From: Bifidobacterium apousia
GTDB lineage: Bacteria; Actinomycetota; Actinomycetes; Actinomycetales; Bifidobacteriaceae
Direction of reading: 5' to 3'
DNA length: 64,000 bases
Assembly (NCBI RefSeq): GCF_007559275.1
Contig: NZ_VMHK01000001.1
Span: 558,001-622,000, forward strand
Each line of letters begins with the position of its first letter. The first letter of the stretch is position 1. The position numbers and the translations under genes are program-made. Below the pieces are notes generated by a model. That model had not been told where the DNA came from and did not search any database. It was given only the letters and a program-made list of their open reading frames with translations. Below are positions 44,948 through 53,635 of the stretch, one piece after another.

Positions 44948-45418
44948 CTAGAGATGCCATGACAGGCGGACCATGTCCTTAAGTGTGATTCCGTTCTCGA
45001 CAATGGGATGCGCGTAGCGATTGACGAAATAATCCCGTGCAATGCTGTCCATGCGAAACCCGCATGTTTGGTAGAAGCAAAGGGCCCCAAAACTGGTGGA
45101 TCCGGTGCCTACTTCCAGTCTTTCCAGCCCCAGTCTGACAGACTCCATCTTGGCTCGGTCTATTAATCGGCTGCCAAGTCCCTGTCGGCGATAAGCGCGA
45201 TCCACGCTGAGATTGGCGATTTCCAAGCTATCCGTGTTTGGTCTGACAAGCAGCATGACACCGGCCAGAGCTTGTCCCACTCGGATTTCGTAGGCACGGG
45301 AACGGGTGAAAACGTCATGAATTATCCGTTCTGAAGGATCGGCCTCCAAGAGGAGTGTCATGTGCTCTGCGTCGAGGTTGGTAAAGGTCTGGATGGTCAC
45401 ACCCGGCTCTGATGACAT
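44948..45418 (-). CDS. GNAT-family N-acetyltransferase
   Basis: The 156-residue protein has the GNAT fold with the acetyl-CoA binding motif RAYRRQGLGSRLI and the following beta-bulge region LEVGTGSTSFGALCFYQTCGFR. The substrate is unknown: small-molecule and protein acetyltransferases share these motifs. It is convergent with the helicase gene and divergent from proS. Confidence 0.87.
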   Translation of the reverse strand: MSSEPGVTIQTFTNLDAEHMTLLLEADPSERIIHDVFTRSRAYEIRVGQALAGVMLLVRPNTDSLEIANLSVDRAYRRQGLGSRLIDRAKMESVRLGLERLEVGTGSTSFGALCFYQTCGFRMDSIARDYFVNRYAHPIVENGITLKDMVRLSWHL

Positions 45419-45639
45419 AGGTGCCCGCCTTGTCCTGGTAAATCAGAAAACCTGTTCGATATACAACCACTATATCTTGGCTGTCTTGATGGAGGGGGCT
45501 TGGAGCTGGATGGATGCCAGGTTATGAATTGACCGACTTGCACCTGCCTATGCTGTTTGGTTTCGGGCTTGGTTGCGCGAATCGTCATGTAGCTTCCCCT
45601 GCAGCTGCTTGTCCCTTTGCGCGCATATCTTTGGGAGGT

Positions 45640-47454
45640 ATGAGAACCAAAGCCATGCGCATGTCAACCCTCTTTCTGCGGACCCTCAGGGAGGATCCGG
45701 CCGACGCCGATGTGGACTCGGCCAAACTCCTGCAGCGGGCCGGTTATGTCCGCAAGGTGGCCCCCGGCATCTTCACCTGGCTGCCGCTGGGGCTGAAGGT
45801 CCTTGACAAGGTTCAGGCCGTGGTCCGGGAGGAGATTAACAGCATTGGCGCCCAGGAGGTTCACTTCCCGGCCCTGTTGCCTCGCGAGCCCTACGAGGCC
45901 ACCCACCGCTGGGAGGAGTACGGGGAGAATCTCTTCCGTCTCCAGGACAGGCACGGCGCCGATTACCTGCTGGCTCCCACTCACGAGGAGATGTTCACCC
46001 TTTTGGTCAAGGACATGTACTCCTCATACAAGGACCTGCCGGTGGTGCTCTACCAGATCCAGACCAAGTACCGCGACGAGTTCCGTCCCCGCGCCGGGCT
46101 GATCAGGGGACGCGAATTCATCATGAAGGACGCGTACTCCTTCACTGTGGATGAGGAGGGGCTGAAGAAGGCCTACCAGGATGAGCGCGGCGCCTACGAG
46201 CGAATCTTCAAGCGTCTGGGTGTCAAGTACGTCATTGTCCATGCGGTTTCCGGACCCATGGGGGGATCCGAGTCCGAGGAGTTCCTGGCTCCGCTGCCCA
46301 TAGGCGAAGACACCTTTGCCCTGGCTCCCTCGGGGAAGGCATGGAACGTGGAGGCGCTGACCACTCCGCGTCCTGAGCCCGTCGACTACGCTGAAACCCC
46401 GGCCATGCAAGAGCTGGACACCCCCGACTCGACCACCATCGACACCCTGGTAGAGCGGTTCAACCAGCTGCATCCTCGCGAGGATGGCCGTGACTGGACC
46501 GCTGCCGATACTCTGAAGAACCTGATCGTGGCCGTCAAGCACCCTGCGGATGATGACCATCCCGAGGGCTGGCGGGAACTGGTGGCCGTCGGCCTGCCGG
46601 GCGACCGTCAGGTGGATATGAAGCGGCTGGAGGCCCAGTTCGCCCCTGCTGAAATCGAGGAGGCCAGCGAGGCTGACCTTGCTGCCCATCCCGAGCTGGT
46701 CAAGGGATACATTGGCCCCCGTGTTTTGGGTCCTCAGCGTTCTGACACCGAGTCTGCCGCTCATATCCGCTACTTCCTCGACGCCCATGTGGCCCCTGGC
46801 TCAGCCTGGGTGACCGGGGCTGATGCCCAAGGCATGCACCTGGCCAATGCGGTCTACGGGCGTGACTTCCAATCCGACGGAGTGGTGGAGGCCGCCGAGG
46901 TCCGTCACGGGGACATGAGTCCTGATGGTTCCGGGCCGCTCAGCTTCGAGCGTGGCGTGGAGATCGGGCAGGTCTTCCAGCTTGGACTGAAATACTCTGA
47001 CGCATTGGGGCTGAAGGTCCTGGACCGCAACGGCAAGGCGGTGCCGGTCTGGATGGGCTGCTACGGCATCGGCATCTCCCGTGTTCTGGCCTGCATTGCC
47101 GAGATGCATCACGATGACAAGGGTCTGGCCTGGCCCAAGGCTGTCGCTCCTGCCGCGGTTCATGTGGTAGCCACCGGCAAGAAGCAGGAGGCCTTCGATG
47201 CCGCAGAGAAGCTGGTCGCCGATCTGGAGGACCGTGGTGTGGAGGTCATCTACGACGACCGTCCCAAGGTATCTCCCGGGGTCAAGTTCAAGGATGCGGA
47301 GCTGATCGGGGTCCCCCTGGTCGCCATCGCCGGTCGTGACACCATTGCCAACGGCACCATCGAGATCCGCAACCGCGACGGCTCGGATGTGCAAGCAGTT
47401 CCTGCTGATCAGGCTGCTCAGGTGATCGTGGATCGGATCGCCGATCTGCAGTAG
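45640..47454 (+). CDS. proS: Prolyl-tRNA synthetase (bacterial type with editing domain)
   Basis: The enzyme charges tRNA-Pro and clears Ala-tRNA-Pro. The 604-residue protein starts with the class II catalytic core ([18 protein letters not shown]; motif 2 [19 protein letters not shown]), has the inserted INS editing domain at about 225-395, and then motif 3 [14 protein letters not shown] and the anticodon-binding domain ([17 protein letters not shown]). The ATG at 45640 is preferred: TATCTT lies eight bases upstream, and the frame further up has no homology. ATGs at 45655 and 45661 are close alternatives. No T-box leader is seen. Confidence 0.95.
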   Translation: MRTKAMRMSTLFLRTLREDPADADVDSAKLLQRAGYVRKVAPGIFTWLPLGLKVLDKVQAVVREEINSIGAQEVHFPALLPREPYEATHRWEEYGENLFRLQDRHGADYLLAPTHEEMFTLLVKDMYSSYKDLPVVLYQIQTKYRDEFRPRAGLIRGREFIMKDAYSFTVDEEGLKKAYQDERGAYERIFKRLGVKYVIVHAVSGPMGGSESEEFLAPLPIGEDTFALAPSGKAWNVEALTTPRPEPVDYAETPAMQELDTPDSTTIDTLVERFNQLHPREDGRDWTAADTLKNLIVAVKHPADDDHPEGWRELVAVGLPGDRQVDMKRLEAQFAPAEIEEASEADLAAHPELVKGYIGPRVLGPQRSDTESAAHIRYFLDAHVAPGSAWVTGADAQGMHLANAVYGRDFQSDGVVEAAEVRHGDMSPDGSGPLSFERGVEIGQVFQLGLKYSDALGLKVLDRNGKAVPVWMGCYGIGISRVLACIAEMHHDDKGLAWPKAVAPAAVHVVATGKKQEAFDAAEKLVADLEDRGVEVIYDDRPKVSPGVKFKDAELIGVPLVAIAGRDTIANGTIEIRNRDGSDVQAVPADQAAQVIVDRIADLQ

Positions 47455-47495
47455 GGTATGCCTCACCCGTAGTTGCTTATCGCAACTGATACAGG

Positions 47496-47545
47496 AGGGT
47501 GGGGTCTTGGTCACGTCATGATGTATGCGACCAAGACCCCACCCT
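47496..47545. terminator. Strong bidirectional terminator between proS and xth
   Basis: AGGGTGGGGTCTTGGTC (47496-47512) pairs perfectly with the 17 bases at 47529-47545, with a loop of 16 bases. It lies between convergent genes. Confidence 0.85.
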
Positions 47546-47582
47546 TCTGGTTGTATCGGTTTGGGTTCAGGAATCTATCAGG

Positions 47583-48437
47583 TCAGATGCGCAGCAGAAT
47601 GGGCAGATGATCCTGGCGCTTGCCGGTGTCCACAGGTTCACTGGTGTCGACCTGGTCAGCGATTCGGTTGGAGGTCAGCCAGTAGTCGATGCGCCAGCCG
47701 GAGTTGTTGATCTTGCTCTTTGGGGCCCGCTGGGCGAACCAAGTGTAGACGCTGCGGTGATCGTCGTAGAAGCCGGCGGCATCGCCATGGATCTTTCGGA
47801 AGGTGTCGGTGAAGCCCGCATCCAGCAGAAGGCCGAACTTCTCGCGCTCCTGGTCGGTGAAGCCGGCTGAGTGATGGTTGGAACCGGGGTTGGCGATGTC
47901 AATCTCCTCGTGGGCCACGTTGAAGTCGCCACAGGCCAGGACCGGTTTGCGGGCATCCAGCTCTTGCAGATAGCGGCGGTAGCAATCGTCCCAGACGCCA
48001 CGTGGTTTGAGCCTGACCAGTCCCGATCCGGAATTGGGGGTGTAGACCGTGGTGACGAAGCAGTCCGGGAACTCCAGAGTGAGCATGCGGCCCTCGTCGT
48101 CCATGGTGTCCGGAGCGCCGATGCGGGGGCGGGTCACGGTAGGCTCCGGCAGGATCTTGCGGTAGAGCATGAGCGTGCCTGCATAGCCTGTGCGGGCCGG
48201 GGGCTCGGAGCGGCGGTCCACCTCCTGGTAATCGGGAAAGTAGCGCATGAGCGCCTTCAGGATGCCTGCGGATTTCTTCTGGTCACCGTTGAGCTTGGTC
48301 TCCTGGATGGCTACGACATCAGGGTCCAGATCCCGGATGGTCTCCACCACCTTCAGGGAGAGGGCGCTGCGGCTACTCTTGCCCAGCAGGGCGGCGTTGA
48401 GCGAATCGATGTTCCAACTGACCAGCGTGTGAACCAT
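47583..48437 (-). CDS. xth: Exodeoxyribonuclease III / AP endonuclease
   Basis: The enzyme nicks abasic sites and degrades DNA 3'-5' in base excision repair. The 284-residue protein starts VHTLVSWNIDSLNAAL and has the metal-binding Glu in AIQETKLNG, TVYTPNSG, the CGDFNVAHEEID catalytic Asp-Asn pair, SAGFTDQER and the C-terminal WRIDYWLTS and QDHLPI with the catalytic His. The ATG at 48437 has GGAAGGA eight bases upstream; a TTG at 48455 is less likely. Confidence 0.94.
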   Translation of the reverse strand: MVHTLVSWNIDSLNAALLGKSSRSALSLKVVETIRDLDPDVVAIQETKLNGDQKKSAGILKALMRYFPDYQEVDRRSEPPARTGYAGTLMLYRKILPEPTVTRPRIGAPDTMDDEGRMLTLEFPDCFVTTVYTPNSGSGLVRLKPRGVWDDCYRRYLQELDARKPVLACGDFNVAHEEIDIANPGSNHHSAGFTDQEREKFGLLLDAGFTDTFRKIHGDAAGFYDDHRSVYTWFAQRAPKSKINNSGWRIDYWLTSNRIADQVDTSEPVDTGKRQDHLPILLRI

Positions 48438-48807
48438 GACTGCGGGTCCTTCCAAACCGTGCCGATGTATCTGCTCTCACAGTGTAGCCCAGGACCGATG
48501 TTCGATGTCCTTGCGCAGTGAAAGAGCCATTGCCAAACCAGTCGTGGGCAGGGTTGTCCACCACGCAAACAGGCCGAGCCCATTCGACCACAATGCCCTC
48601 CGGGTCGGGTGCACGGAACCTGTGCGGAGGCAGGATGGAGTCACCGTTCGACGGAGGGTTCCTGGCCGGGGCCAGTCCCTTCCCCCGCTCCGATTATCCG
48701 CGCTCTGGCTAGGGATTCTCCGTGGGACGGCTTCACTGCTATGCAATGAGTAATCGACCGGCAGGTTTACAGCGTCGGATTCATACCATCGACAGAGAGG
48801 TTCCGAT
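48438..48807. other. Intergenic region between xth and the ssb paralogue
   Basis: This 370-base, GC-rich gap between two divergent genes has no convincing reading frame. It contains the palindromic hairpin CTGGCC/GGCCAG (48662-48667, 48670-48675). It must hold both promoters but none is clear. No known RNA motif is recognised. Confidence 0.4.
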
Positions 48808-49317
48808 ATGTCCATCAACGAAATAAAAACGACGGTCTTCGGTTTTATGGGGACCCAGCCGGCCCGTCTGGGACAGCCGGGAGCCACACCAGTCTGCTCC
48901 TTCAGGCTGGGCTCTACACCGGCCTATTACGATGCTGCGGCTGGGGTATGGAAACGAAAATCCACTACCTGGCTGACAGTCAAGGCTTTCAGGACTCTGG
49001 CGGTTAATGCTCTGGCCTGTCTGCACAAGGGCGATCCGGTCATGGTGACGGGATCCTTGGTGACAGAGGAGTGGACCAGCGACGGCCAGCCGCATAGCAG
49101 CCTGGTCTTGGTAGCGGATGGCATCGGTCACGACCTGGCTAGGGGACAGGATACCTTCACCAGGATCCGATCGGGCACTGCATCTATCGATGAGGGGGCC
49201 GCCGGTGCGGATCCTTGGACCACTCCGCTGACATCTTCACCCTCTGAAACCGCCCCAGCATCATCGGTATCATCTGCAGCCGAGCGGACACCAGTGAGGG
49301 CTTCCAATGCTGGATGA
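48808..49317 (+). CDS. Single-stranded DNA-binding protein paralogue
   Basis: The 169-residue protein has one OB fold of the SSB type: TTVFGFMGTQP at the start, SFRLGSTPAYYD, TWLTVKAFRTLAVNALACLHKGDPV (quoted here in part) and VTGSLVTEEW. The tail of about 55 residues is rich in Ser, Thr and Pro and ends VRASNAG, without the acidic DDDIPF-type tip through which SSB recruits partner proteins. So it is probably a secondary SSB rather than the replication SSB, which in bifidobacteria lies between rpsF and rpsR. AGAGG lies upstream of the ATG. Confidence 0.85.
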   Translation: MSINEIKTTVFGFMGTQPARLGQPGATPVCSFRLGSTPAYYDAAAGVWKRKSTTWLTVKAFRTLAVNALACLHKGDPVMVTGSLVTEEWTSDGQPHSSLVLVADGIGHDLARGQDTFTRIRSGTASIDEGAAGADPWTTPLTSSPSETAPASSVSSAAERTPVRASNAG

Positions 49318-49395
49318 GCAATGGTTGTTTCGGCCGAGCAAGACGAAGGCGGAAGGCCGGCTGATTCCAGTCGACATCCCGCCTTGATCAACAGG

Positions 49396-49429
49396 CTGAT
49401 TGAAACCGTCAACCGATGATTTCAATCAG
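49396..49429. terminator. Terminator hairpin between the ssb paralogue and the M13 peptidase gene
   Basis: CTGATTGAAA (49396-49405) pairs with TTTCAATCAG (49420-49429), ten base pairs, between convergent genes. Confidence 0.6.
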
Positions 49430-49436
49430 AACAGGC

Positions 49437-51530
49437 TTACCAGATCTTGACCCGTGCTTCGGGTTCCAGCCACATGCCGTCCTCGGCGGTGACCCCGAAG
49501 GCCTGGTAGAAGCGATCCACATTCCTGACGATGCCGTTGGTGCGGAATTCAGCAGGGGAGTGGGGGTCGATCTGCAGATACTGTTCGGCCAGCTGATCCC
49601 TGTTCTTGGTCCTCCAGATGGAGGCATAGGACAGGAAGAACCGCTGCAGGCCAGTGTAGCCGTCCATGACCGGAGCCGAGGCCAATGCCTGATCCATGGC
49701 CGCGTCGTCTGACCTGGCCGTGCCGCCCTGCCGCTTCTGCAAGGCGATGGCATAGGCCTTGATAGCGATGTTGACGCCTCCCAGGTCTCCTATGTTTTCG
49801 CCGATGGTCAGCGCCCCATTGACATGAGGTGCCTGCTCGGGCTTGTCGGCGTACTTCTCGGCAAGCTGCTGGGGGACGAACCCGTTGTACTGTTCGATGA
49901 GCGCCTTGGTCCGCTGCTCGAAGTTCTCACGGTCCTGCGGGGTCCACCAGTCCTGCAGACGTCCGTCGCCGTCGTACTTGGAACCCTGGTCGTCGAATCC
50001 GTGGCCGATCTCATGACCGATGACCGATCCGATGCCTCCGTAGTTGACGGCATCGTCGGCTTCAGGATCGAAGAAGGGCGGCTGCAGGATGGCTGCCGGG
50101 AAGACAATGACATTCAGGGTGGGCTCATAGTAGGCGTTGACCGTCTGAGGGTTCATCAGCCACTCTTCCTTGTCCACAGGCTGGCCGGCCTTGCCGAACT
50201 GATAACCGGACTCGTAGAGGTTGGCCCGCCGCACGTTGTCGACCAGGCCCAGCTTCTCGTCCACAGCCAGGGCCGTGTAGTCGCGCCAGTGCTCGGTGTA
50301 GCCGATCTTGGGCGAGAATTTGTCCAGCTTGGCCAGAGCCTTGACCTTGGTCTGTTCGCCCAGCCAGTCGCTGGAGGTGATGGAGACCCGGTAGGCGTCG
50401 ATCAGGTCTGAGACCAGGGCCTCCATGCGGGCCTTGCTGGAGGCAGGGAAGTGCCGACGCACATATTCGCGTCCGACCTCCTCGCCGCAAATGCCGTTGA
50501 CCAGGGAGACGGCTCGCTTCCAGCGGTCCCGCATCTTGGTCGTGCCGGAAAGGACCTTCCCGTAGAAGTCGAACCTGGCCTGATCGAAGTCGCTGCTGAG
50601 CAGACCTGCCCACTCGATCAGGGTGTGCACGCGGGCCCAGAGTTTGAGATCCTCCAGATCGCTGGTCTTCCATAGCTCGTTCAAACCCTGCAGGAAGGAG
50701 GGTTCGTGCACGATGGTCCTGGACAGGGCTGCGCTCAGTTCGACTGGTTGCACATTGGCGACAGGGCTGGCTGCATAGGCCTTCTGCCAGGATTCGATCC
50801 AGGTGTGCAGATCGAAATCGGCGAGCGTTGACTCCAAATCAGCCAGGGTGGTGGGATTGTAGGTGCGATCCTCATCTCGAGTGGATACGTTGTCCCAGTG
50901 GCGTGCCGCTATGCGCGTCTCGACTTCAAGGAAGGACTCCGCCTGCCTGTGGGCACCCTCCTGGTCGTCGGCGTAGCCGGAGAGCCTGAGCAATGAGGCG
51001 ACCATGTCGGTGTAGGCCTGGCGGACTGGAGCGTAGCTCTTCTCCCGGTAGTAGGCCTCGTCGGGGAGTCCCAGCCCAGCCTGCTCCACATGAGCCACGT
51101 TGACGCCAGCATTGCCCGGATCGCCATAGATGGCGATGCCGAACAGATCGGGGCCGCCAGTCGGATTGAGCTGGCCGAGCAGGCTGGTTAACGCTGTCTT
51201 GTCGGGTACATCATCAATGGCCTGCAGGTCGGAGCGGATGGGTTCCATTCCCGCAGCCTCGATGGCATCGGTGTCCAGGAAGCTGCGATAGAGCAGGGCC
51301 GATTTGACTGCCGGAGATTCCGGATCCTCGAGGATTTCATGGATCTGTGCTTCGGCATCCTCGGCAAGCTTGTCGAAGGAGCCGAACCGGGAGCGGTCCT
51401 CGGGCAGACTGTAGGTGTCGATCCAGGGGCCGTTGACGAAGCGGAAAAGATCGTCCTGAGGGCGAATGACCGAAGAGAAGGAGGCCGGATCAAGTCCGGA
51501 GGAGGTCGTGGATGCTGTAGATTGTGCCAT
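49437..51530 (-). CDS. pepO: M13-family (neprilysin-like) zinc metallopeptidase
   Basis: The 697-residue protein belongs to the PepO/neprilysin family of oligopeptidases. The zinc site HEIGH lies at about 506-510 in VIGHEIGHGFDDQG, the third ligand Glu is in ENIGDLGG, the NAYYEP substrate motif precedes it, and the C-terminus has the family RVNG-like FRTNGIVRNVD. There is no signal peptide, so it probably acts on peptides in the cytoplasm, like lactic acid bacterial PepO. On the minus strand TAGGCT lies six bases before the ATG, suggesting a leaderless mRNA. Confidence 0.93.
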   Translation of the reverse strand: MAQSTASTTSSGLDPASFSSVIRPQDDLFRFVNGPWIDTYSLPEDRSRFGSFDKLAEDAEAQIHEILEDPESPAVKSALLYRSFLDTDAIEAAGMEPIRSDLQAIDDVPDKTALTSLLGQLNPTGGPDLFGIAIYGDPGNAGVNVAHVEQAGLGLPDEAYYREKSYAPVRQAYTDMVASLLRLSGYADDQEGAHRQAESFLEVETRIAARHWDNVSTRDEDRTYNPTTLADLESTLADFDLHTWIESWQKAYAASPVANVQPVELSAALSRTIVHEPSFLQGLNELWKTSDLEDLKLWARVHTLIEWAGLLSSDFDQARFDFYGKVLSGTTKMRDRWKRAVSLVNGICGEEVGREYVRRHFPASSKARMEALVSDLIDAYRVSITSSDWLGEQTKVKALAKLDKFSPKIGYTEHWRDYTALAVDEKLGLVDNVRRANLYESGYQFGKAGQPVDKEEWLMNPQTVNAYYEPTLNVIVFPAAILQPPFFDPEADDAVNYGGIGSVIGHEIGHGFDDQGSKYDGDGRLQDWWTPQDRENFEQRTKALIEQYNGFVPQQLAEKYADKPEQAPHVNGALTIGENIGDLGGVNIAIKAYAIALQKRQGGTARSDDAAMDQALASAPVMDGYTGLQRFFLSYASIWRTKNRDQLAEQYLQIDPHSPAEFRTNGIVRNVDRFYQAFGVTAEDGMWLEPEARVKIW

Positions 51531-51536
51531 GGTACA

Positions 51537-51542
51537 AGCCTA
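51537..51542 (-). promoter_or_regulatory. -10 hexamer for a probably leaderless pepO mRNA
   Basis: On the minus strand TAGGCT is followed by TGTACC (six bases) and the ATG at 51530. Confidence 0.45.
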
Positions 51543-51706
51543 GCCATCTTTGGTGACATGCCATACCCTGTGGTCACCGGCAATCGACGGACTGGCGAAT
51601 CCTCCGCCGAAGGGAAAAGCCGCGATTGCCTCCGTTGGTGATTTACACTTGGAAGACGGTAACGGGACGGCCCATAGGCCGCCCTGAGCGAGCGAAAGAG
51701 GACGGT

Positions 51707-52405
51707 ATGACGGATCCCATGCAGGGCGGTCAGCCCAATCAGTACGGTGGTCAGGATTCTGGGCAGAATAGCGGCCAATACCAGAATAATTATGCCCAGT
51801 ATGGGCAATACCCCGGCTATCAGGGGCGCCCGCCGCGGATGGATCCTTTCTCCATGATCGCTGAGGACCTGGGATTCAGAACCCTGCGGGCCATCCGCGT
51901 CATCATGGGCGTCATGGGCGTGATTGGAGTCATCCTGGGCCTGGCCCTGCTGCTCAGGCCGGACAAGACCCTGATTGCCGTGACCGTGGTGCTGGGTATC
52001 TACTTCATCATCTCCGGCGTGGTTCGTCTGGCCACCTCCATCGTGTCCAAGGGGCTTCCTGGCGGCTGGAGGGTGCTGGGTGTCCTCTTTGGCGCCCTGA
52101 TTGCCGTCGGCGGCATCGTCATCGTCAGGAACACGGCCCTGTCCGCTTCAGCGCTGACCCTGCTGGTCACCATCATTGTGGGCATCAGCTGGATCATGGA
52201 GGGCGTGATGAGCCTGGCCGCCTCCTGGGGGCTCCCGCATTCAGGCTGGGCCATCTTCTCCGGCATCGTCTCCATCATCGCCGGAATCATCGTCATGATC
52301 TACCCGTTGAGCTCCGTCATCTTCCTGGTTATCTTCAGTGGGTGCGCTCTTCTGGTGCTGGGAGTCGTCTCCATTATCAGGGCCTTCACCTTCGGCCGGA
52401 ACTGA
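51707..52405 (+). CDS. DUF308/HdeD-family membrane protein
   Basis: The 232-residue protein has a Gln/Gly/Tyr/Asn-rich cytoplasmic N-terminus of about 45 residues (YGQYPGYQGRPPRM) and then six hydrophobic helices arranged as repeats of the HdeD/DUF308 type, with the RPDKTLIAVTVVLGIYFIISG repeat unit (quoted in part) recurring in GWAIFSGIVSIIAGIIVM. HdeD in E. coli is linked to acid resistance; the role here is unknown. AAAGAGGAC lies upstream of the ATG at 51707. The frame further upstream is not supported. Confidence 0.83.
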   Translation: MTDPMQGGQPNQYGGQDSGQNSGQYQNNYAQYGQYPGYQGRPPRMDPFSMIAEDLGFRTLRAIRVIMGVMGVIGVILGLALLLRPDKTLIAVTVVLGIYFIISGVVRLATSIVSKGLPGGWRVLGVLFGALIAVGGIVIVRNTALSASALTLLVTIIVGISWIMEGVMSLAASWGLPHSGWAIFSGIVSIIAGIIVMIYPLSSVIFLVIFSGCALLVLGVVSIIRAFTFGRN

Positions 52406-52508
52406 GATCCGGACTCGTCCGAGTGACCCGATAATACTGAGAGGTAGTACTTGGGCAGGATCCTGAGGGGCGGCACCCGCGGGCACCAATCATGAAAGGA
52501 CGCAGAGG

Positions 52509-53285
52509 ATGATCGAGCTCAAAACCAAGCAGGAGATCGAACAGATGAAGCCGGCGGGGAGGTTTGTCGGCAGCATCCTCAAGGAGCTCAAGGCCATGAG
52601 CAAGCCTGGGGTCAACCTCCTGGAGCTGGACGACTACGTCAAGGACAGGATCAACTCCCGCAAGGGAGCCACTTCCTGTTATGTGGATTATGCGCCTGAT
52701 TTCGGCACCGGACCCTTCGCCCACTACATCTGCCTATCCGTCAACGATGCCGTCCTGCATGGGGTGCCTTATGACTACAACCTCAAGGACGGCGACCTGC
52801 TCTCCCTCGATCTGGCCATCAACGTGGACGGCTGGGTAGGCGACTCGGCCATCAGCTTCGTTGTGGGCGAGCATGCCGATCCGGAGGATCTGCGGCTGAT
52901 TCGGACCACCGAAGAGGCCCTGAAGGCCGGCATCGCCCAGGCTCAGCCCGGTAACCGCCTAGGCGACATCTCCGCTGCAGTCGGTGAGGTTGCCCATGAA
53001 AACGGATACAGCGTCAACCTGGAGTTCGGCGGCCACGGGGTAGGGCGGATCATGCATGGCGATCCCCATGTGCCCAACGACGGCACTCCCCATCACGGCT
53101 ACAAGCTGCGCCCGGGTCTGGTCATCGCCATTGAGCCTTGGTTCCTAGCGACCACCGATCAGATTTACCAGGATCCCAAGGATGGGTGGACCCTGCGTTC
53201 TGCAGATGGATCGCGCGGCGCCCACAGCGAGCACACCATCGCCATCACCGAGCAGGGGCCTGTCATCCTGACGACCAGGGACTGA
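52509..53285 (+). CDS. map: Methionine aminopeptidase type I
   Basis: The enzyme removes the N-terminal Met of nascent proteins and uses two metal ions. The 258-residue sequence carries the five ligands in the usual order: Asp in LSLDLAINVDGWVGDSA (two Asp), His in EFGGHGVGRIMH, Glu in IAIEPWF and the final Glu in AHSEHTIAI. The N-terminal MIELKTKQEIEQMKPAGR is the standard start, with AAAGGA upstream. Actinobacteria usually have a second longer paralogue elsewhere. Confidence 0.95.
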   Translation: MIELKTKQEIEQMKPAGRFVGSILKELKAMSKPGVNLLELDDYVKDRINSRKGATSCYVDYAPDFGTGPFAHYICLSVNDAVLHGVPYDYNLKDGDLLSLDLAINVDGWVGDSAISFVVGEHADPEDLRLIRTTEEALKAGIAQAQPGNRLGDISAAVGEVAHENGYSVNLEFGGHGVGRIMHGDPHVPNDGTPHHGYKLRPGLVIAIEPWFLATTDQIYQDPKDGWTLRSADGSRGAHSEHTIAITEQGPVILTTRD

Positions 53286-53635
53286 GCCAGAAGGCTGTCC
53301 GAGGCCGAATCAGGACTATAAGGGATTTAGGAATGTCCACAATGTGGATGCTCTTGGATCCTTTTTTGATGCCGACCCTGTTTGATGCCTGCACTTGCTT
53401 CATTGGCCTTGTGCCCGCAAGCTGGTGCGGGAGCGAAGACGGCACTGGCTTGGAGCTGCGCATCGTGGGTGGAGGCTGCGGATTCCTGCTTGCGGTTACA
53501 AGCCGGTAATCGAAATCGTGATTGTTTCTGTTAGCATGTCGGCAATTCCAAGCCGGTACAGGTGCCGGTAGCCTGATCTGGCATGGCCGTCGACGCTCAC
53601 TGGCACCTCACTGGTTGATTGACAGGAGGTGCGTG
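53286..53635. other. Upstream region of gltA
   Basis: In this 350-base gap TCCACAATGTGGA (about 53334-53346) is a small palindrome followed after 13 bases by a run of six T, a possible weak terminator for map. AAGCCGGTA occurs at 53500-53508 and 53550-53558, with a further GCCGGTA at about 53564-53570; a -10-like TAGCAT (53532-53537) lies between the first two. This could be a regulated promoter with a leader of about 90 bases. Confidence 0.4.

Noticed and set aside
45419-45639. T-box leader before proS
   Set aside because: No TGGNACC-type T-box sequence or specifier hairpin is visible; T-boxes in actinobacteria are mostly on ileS.
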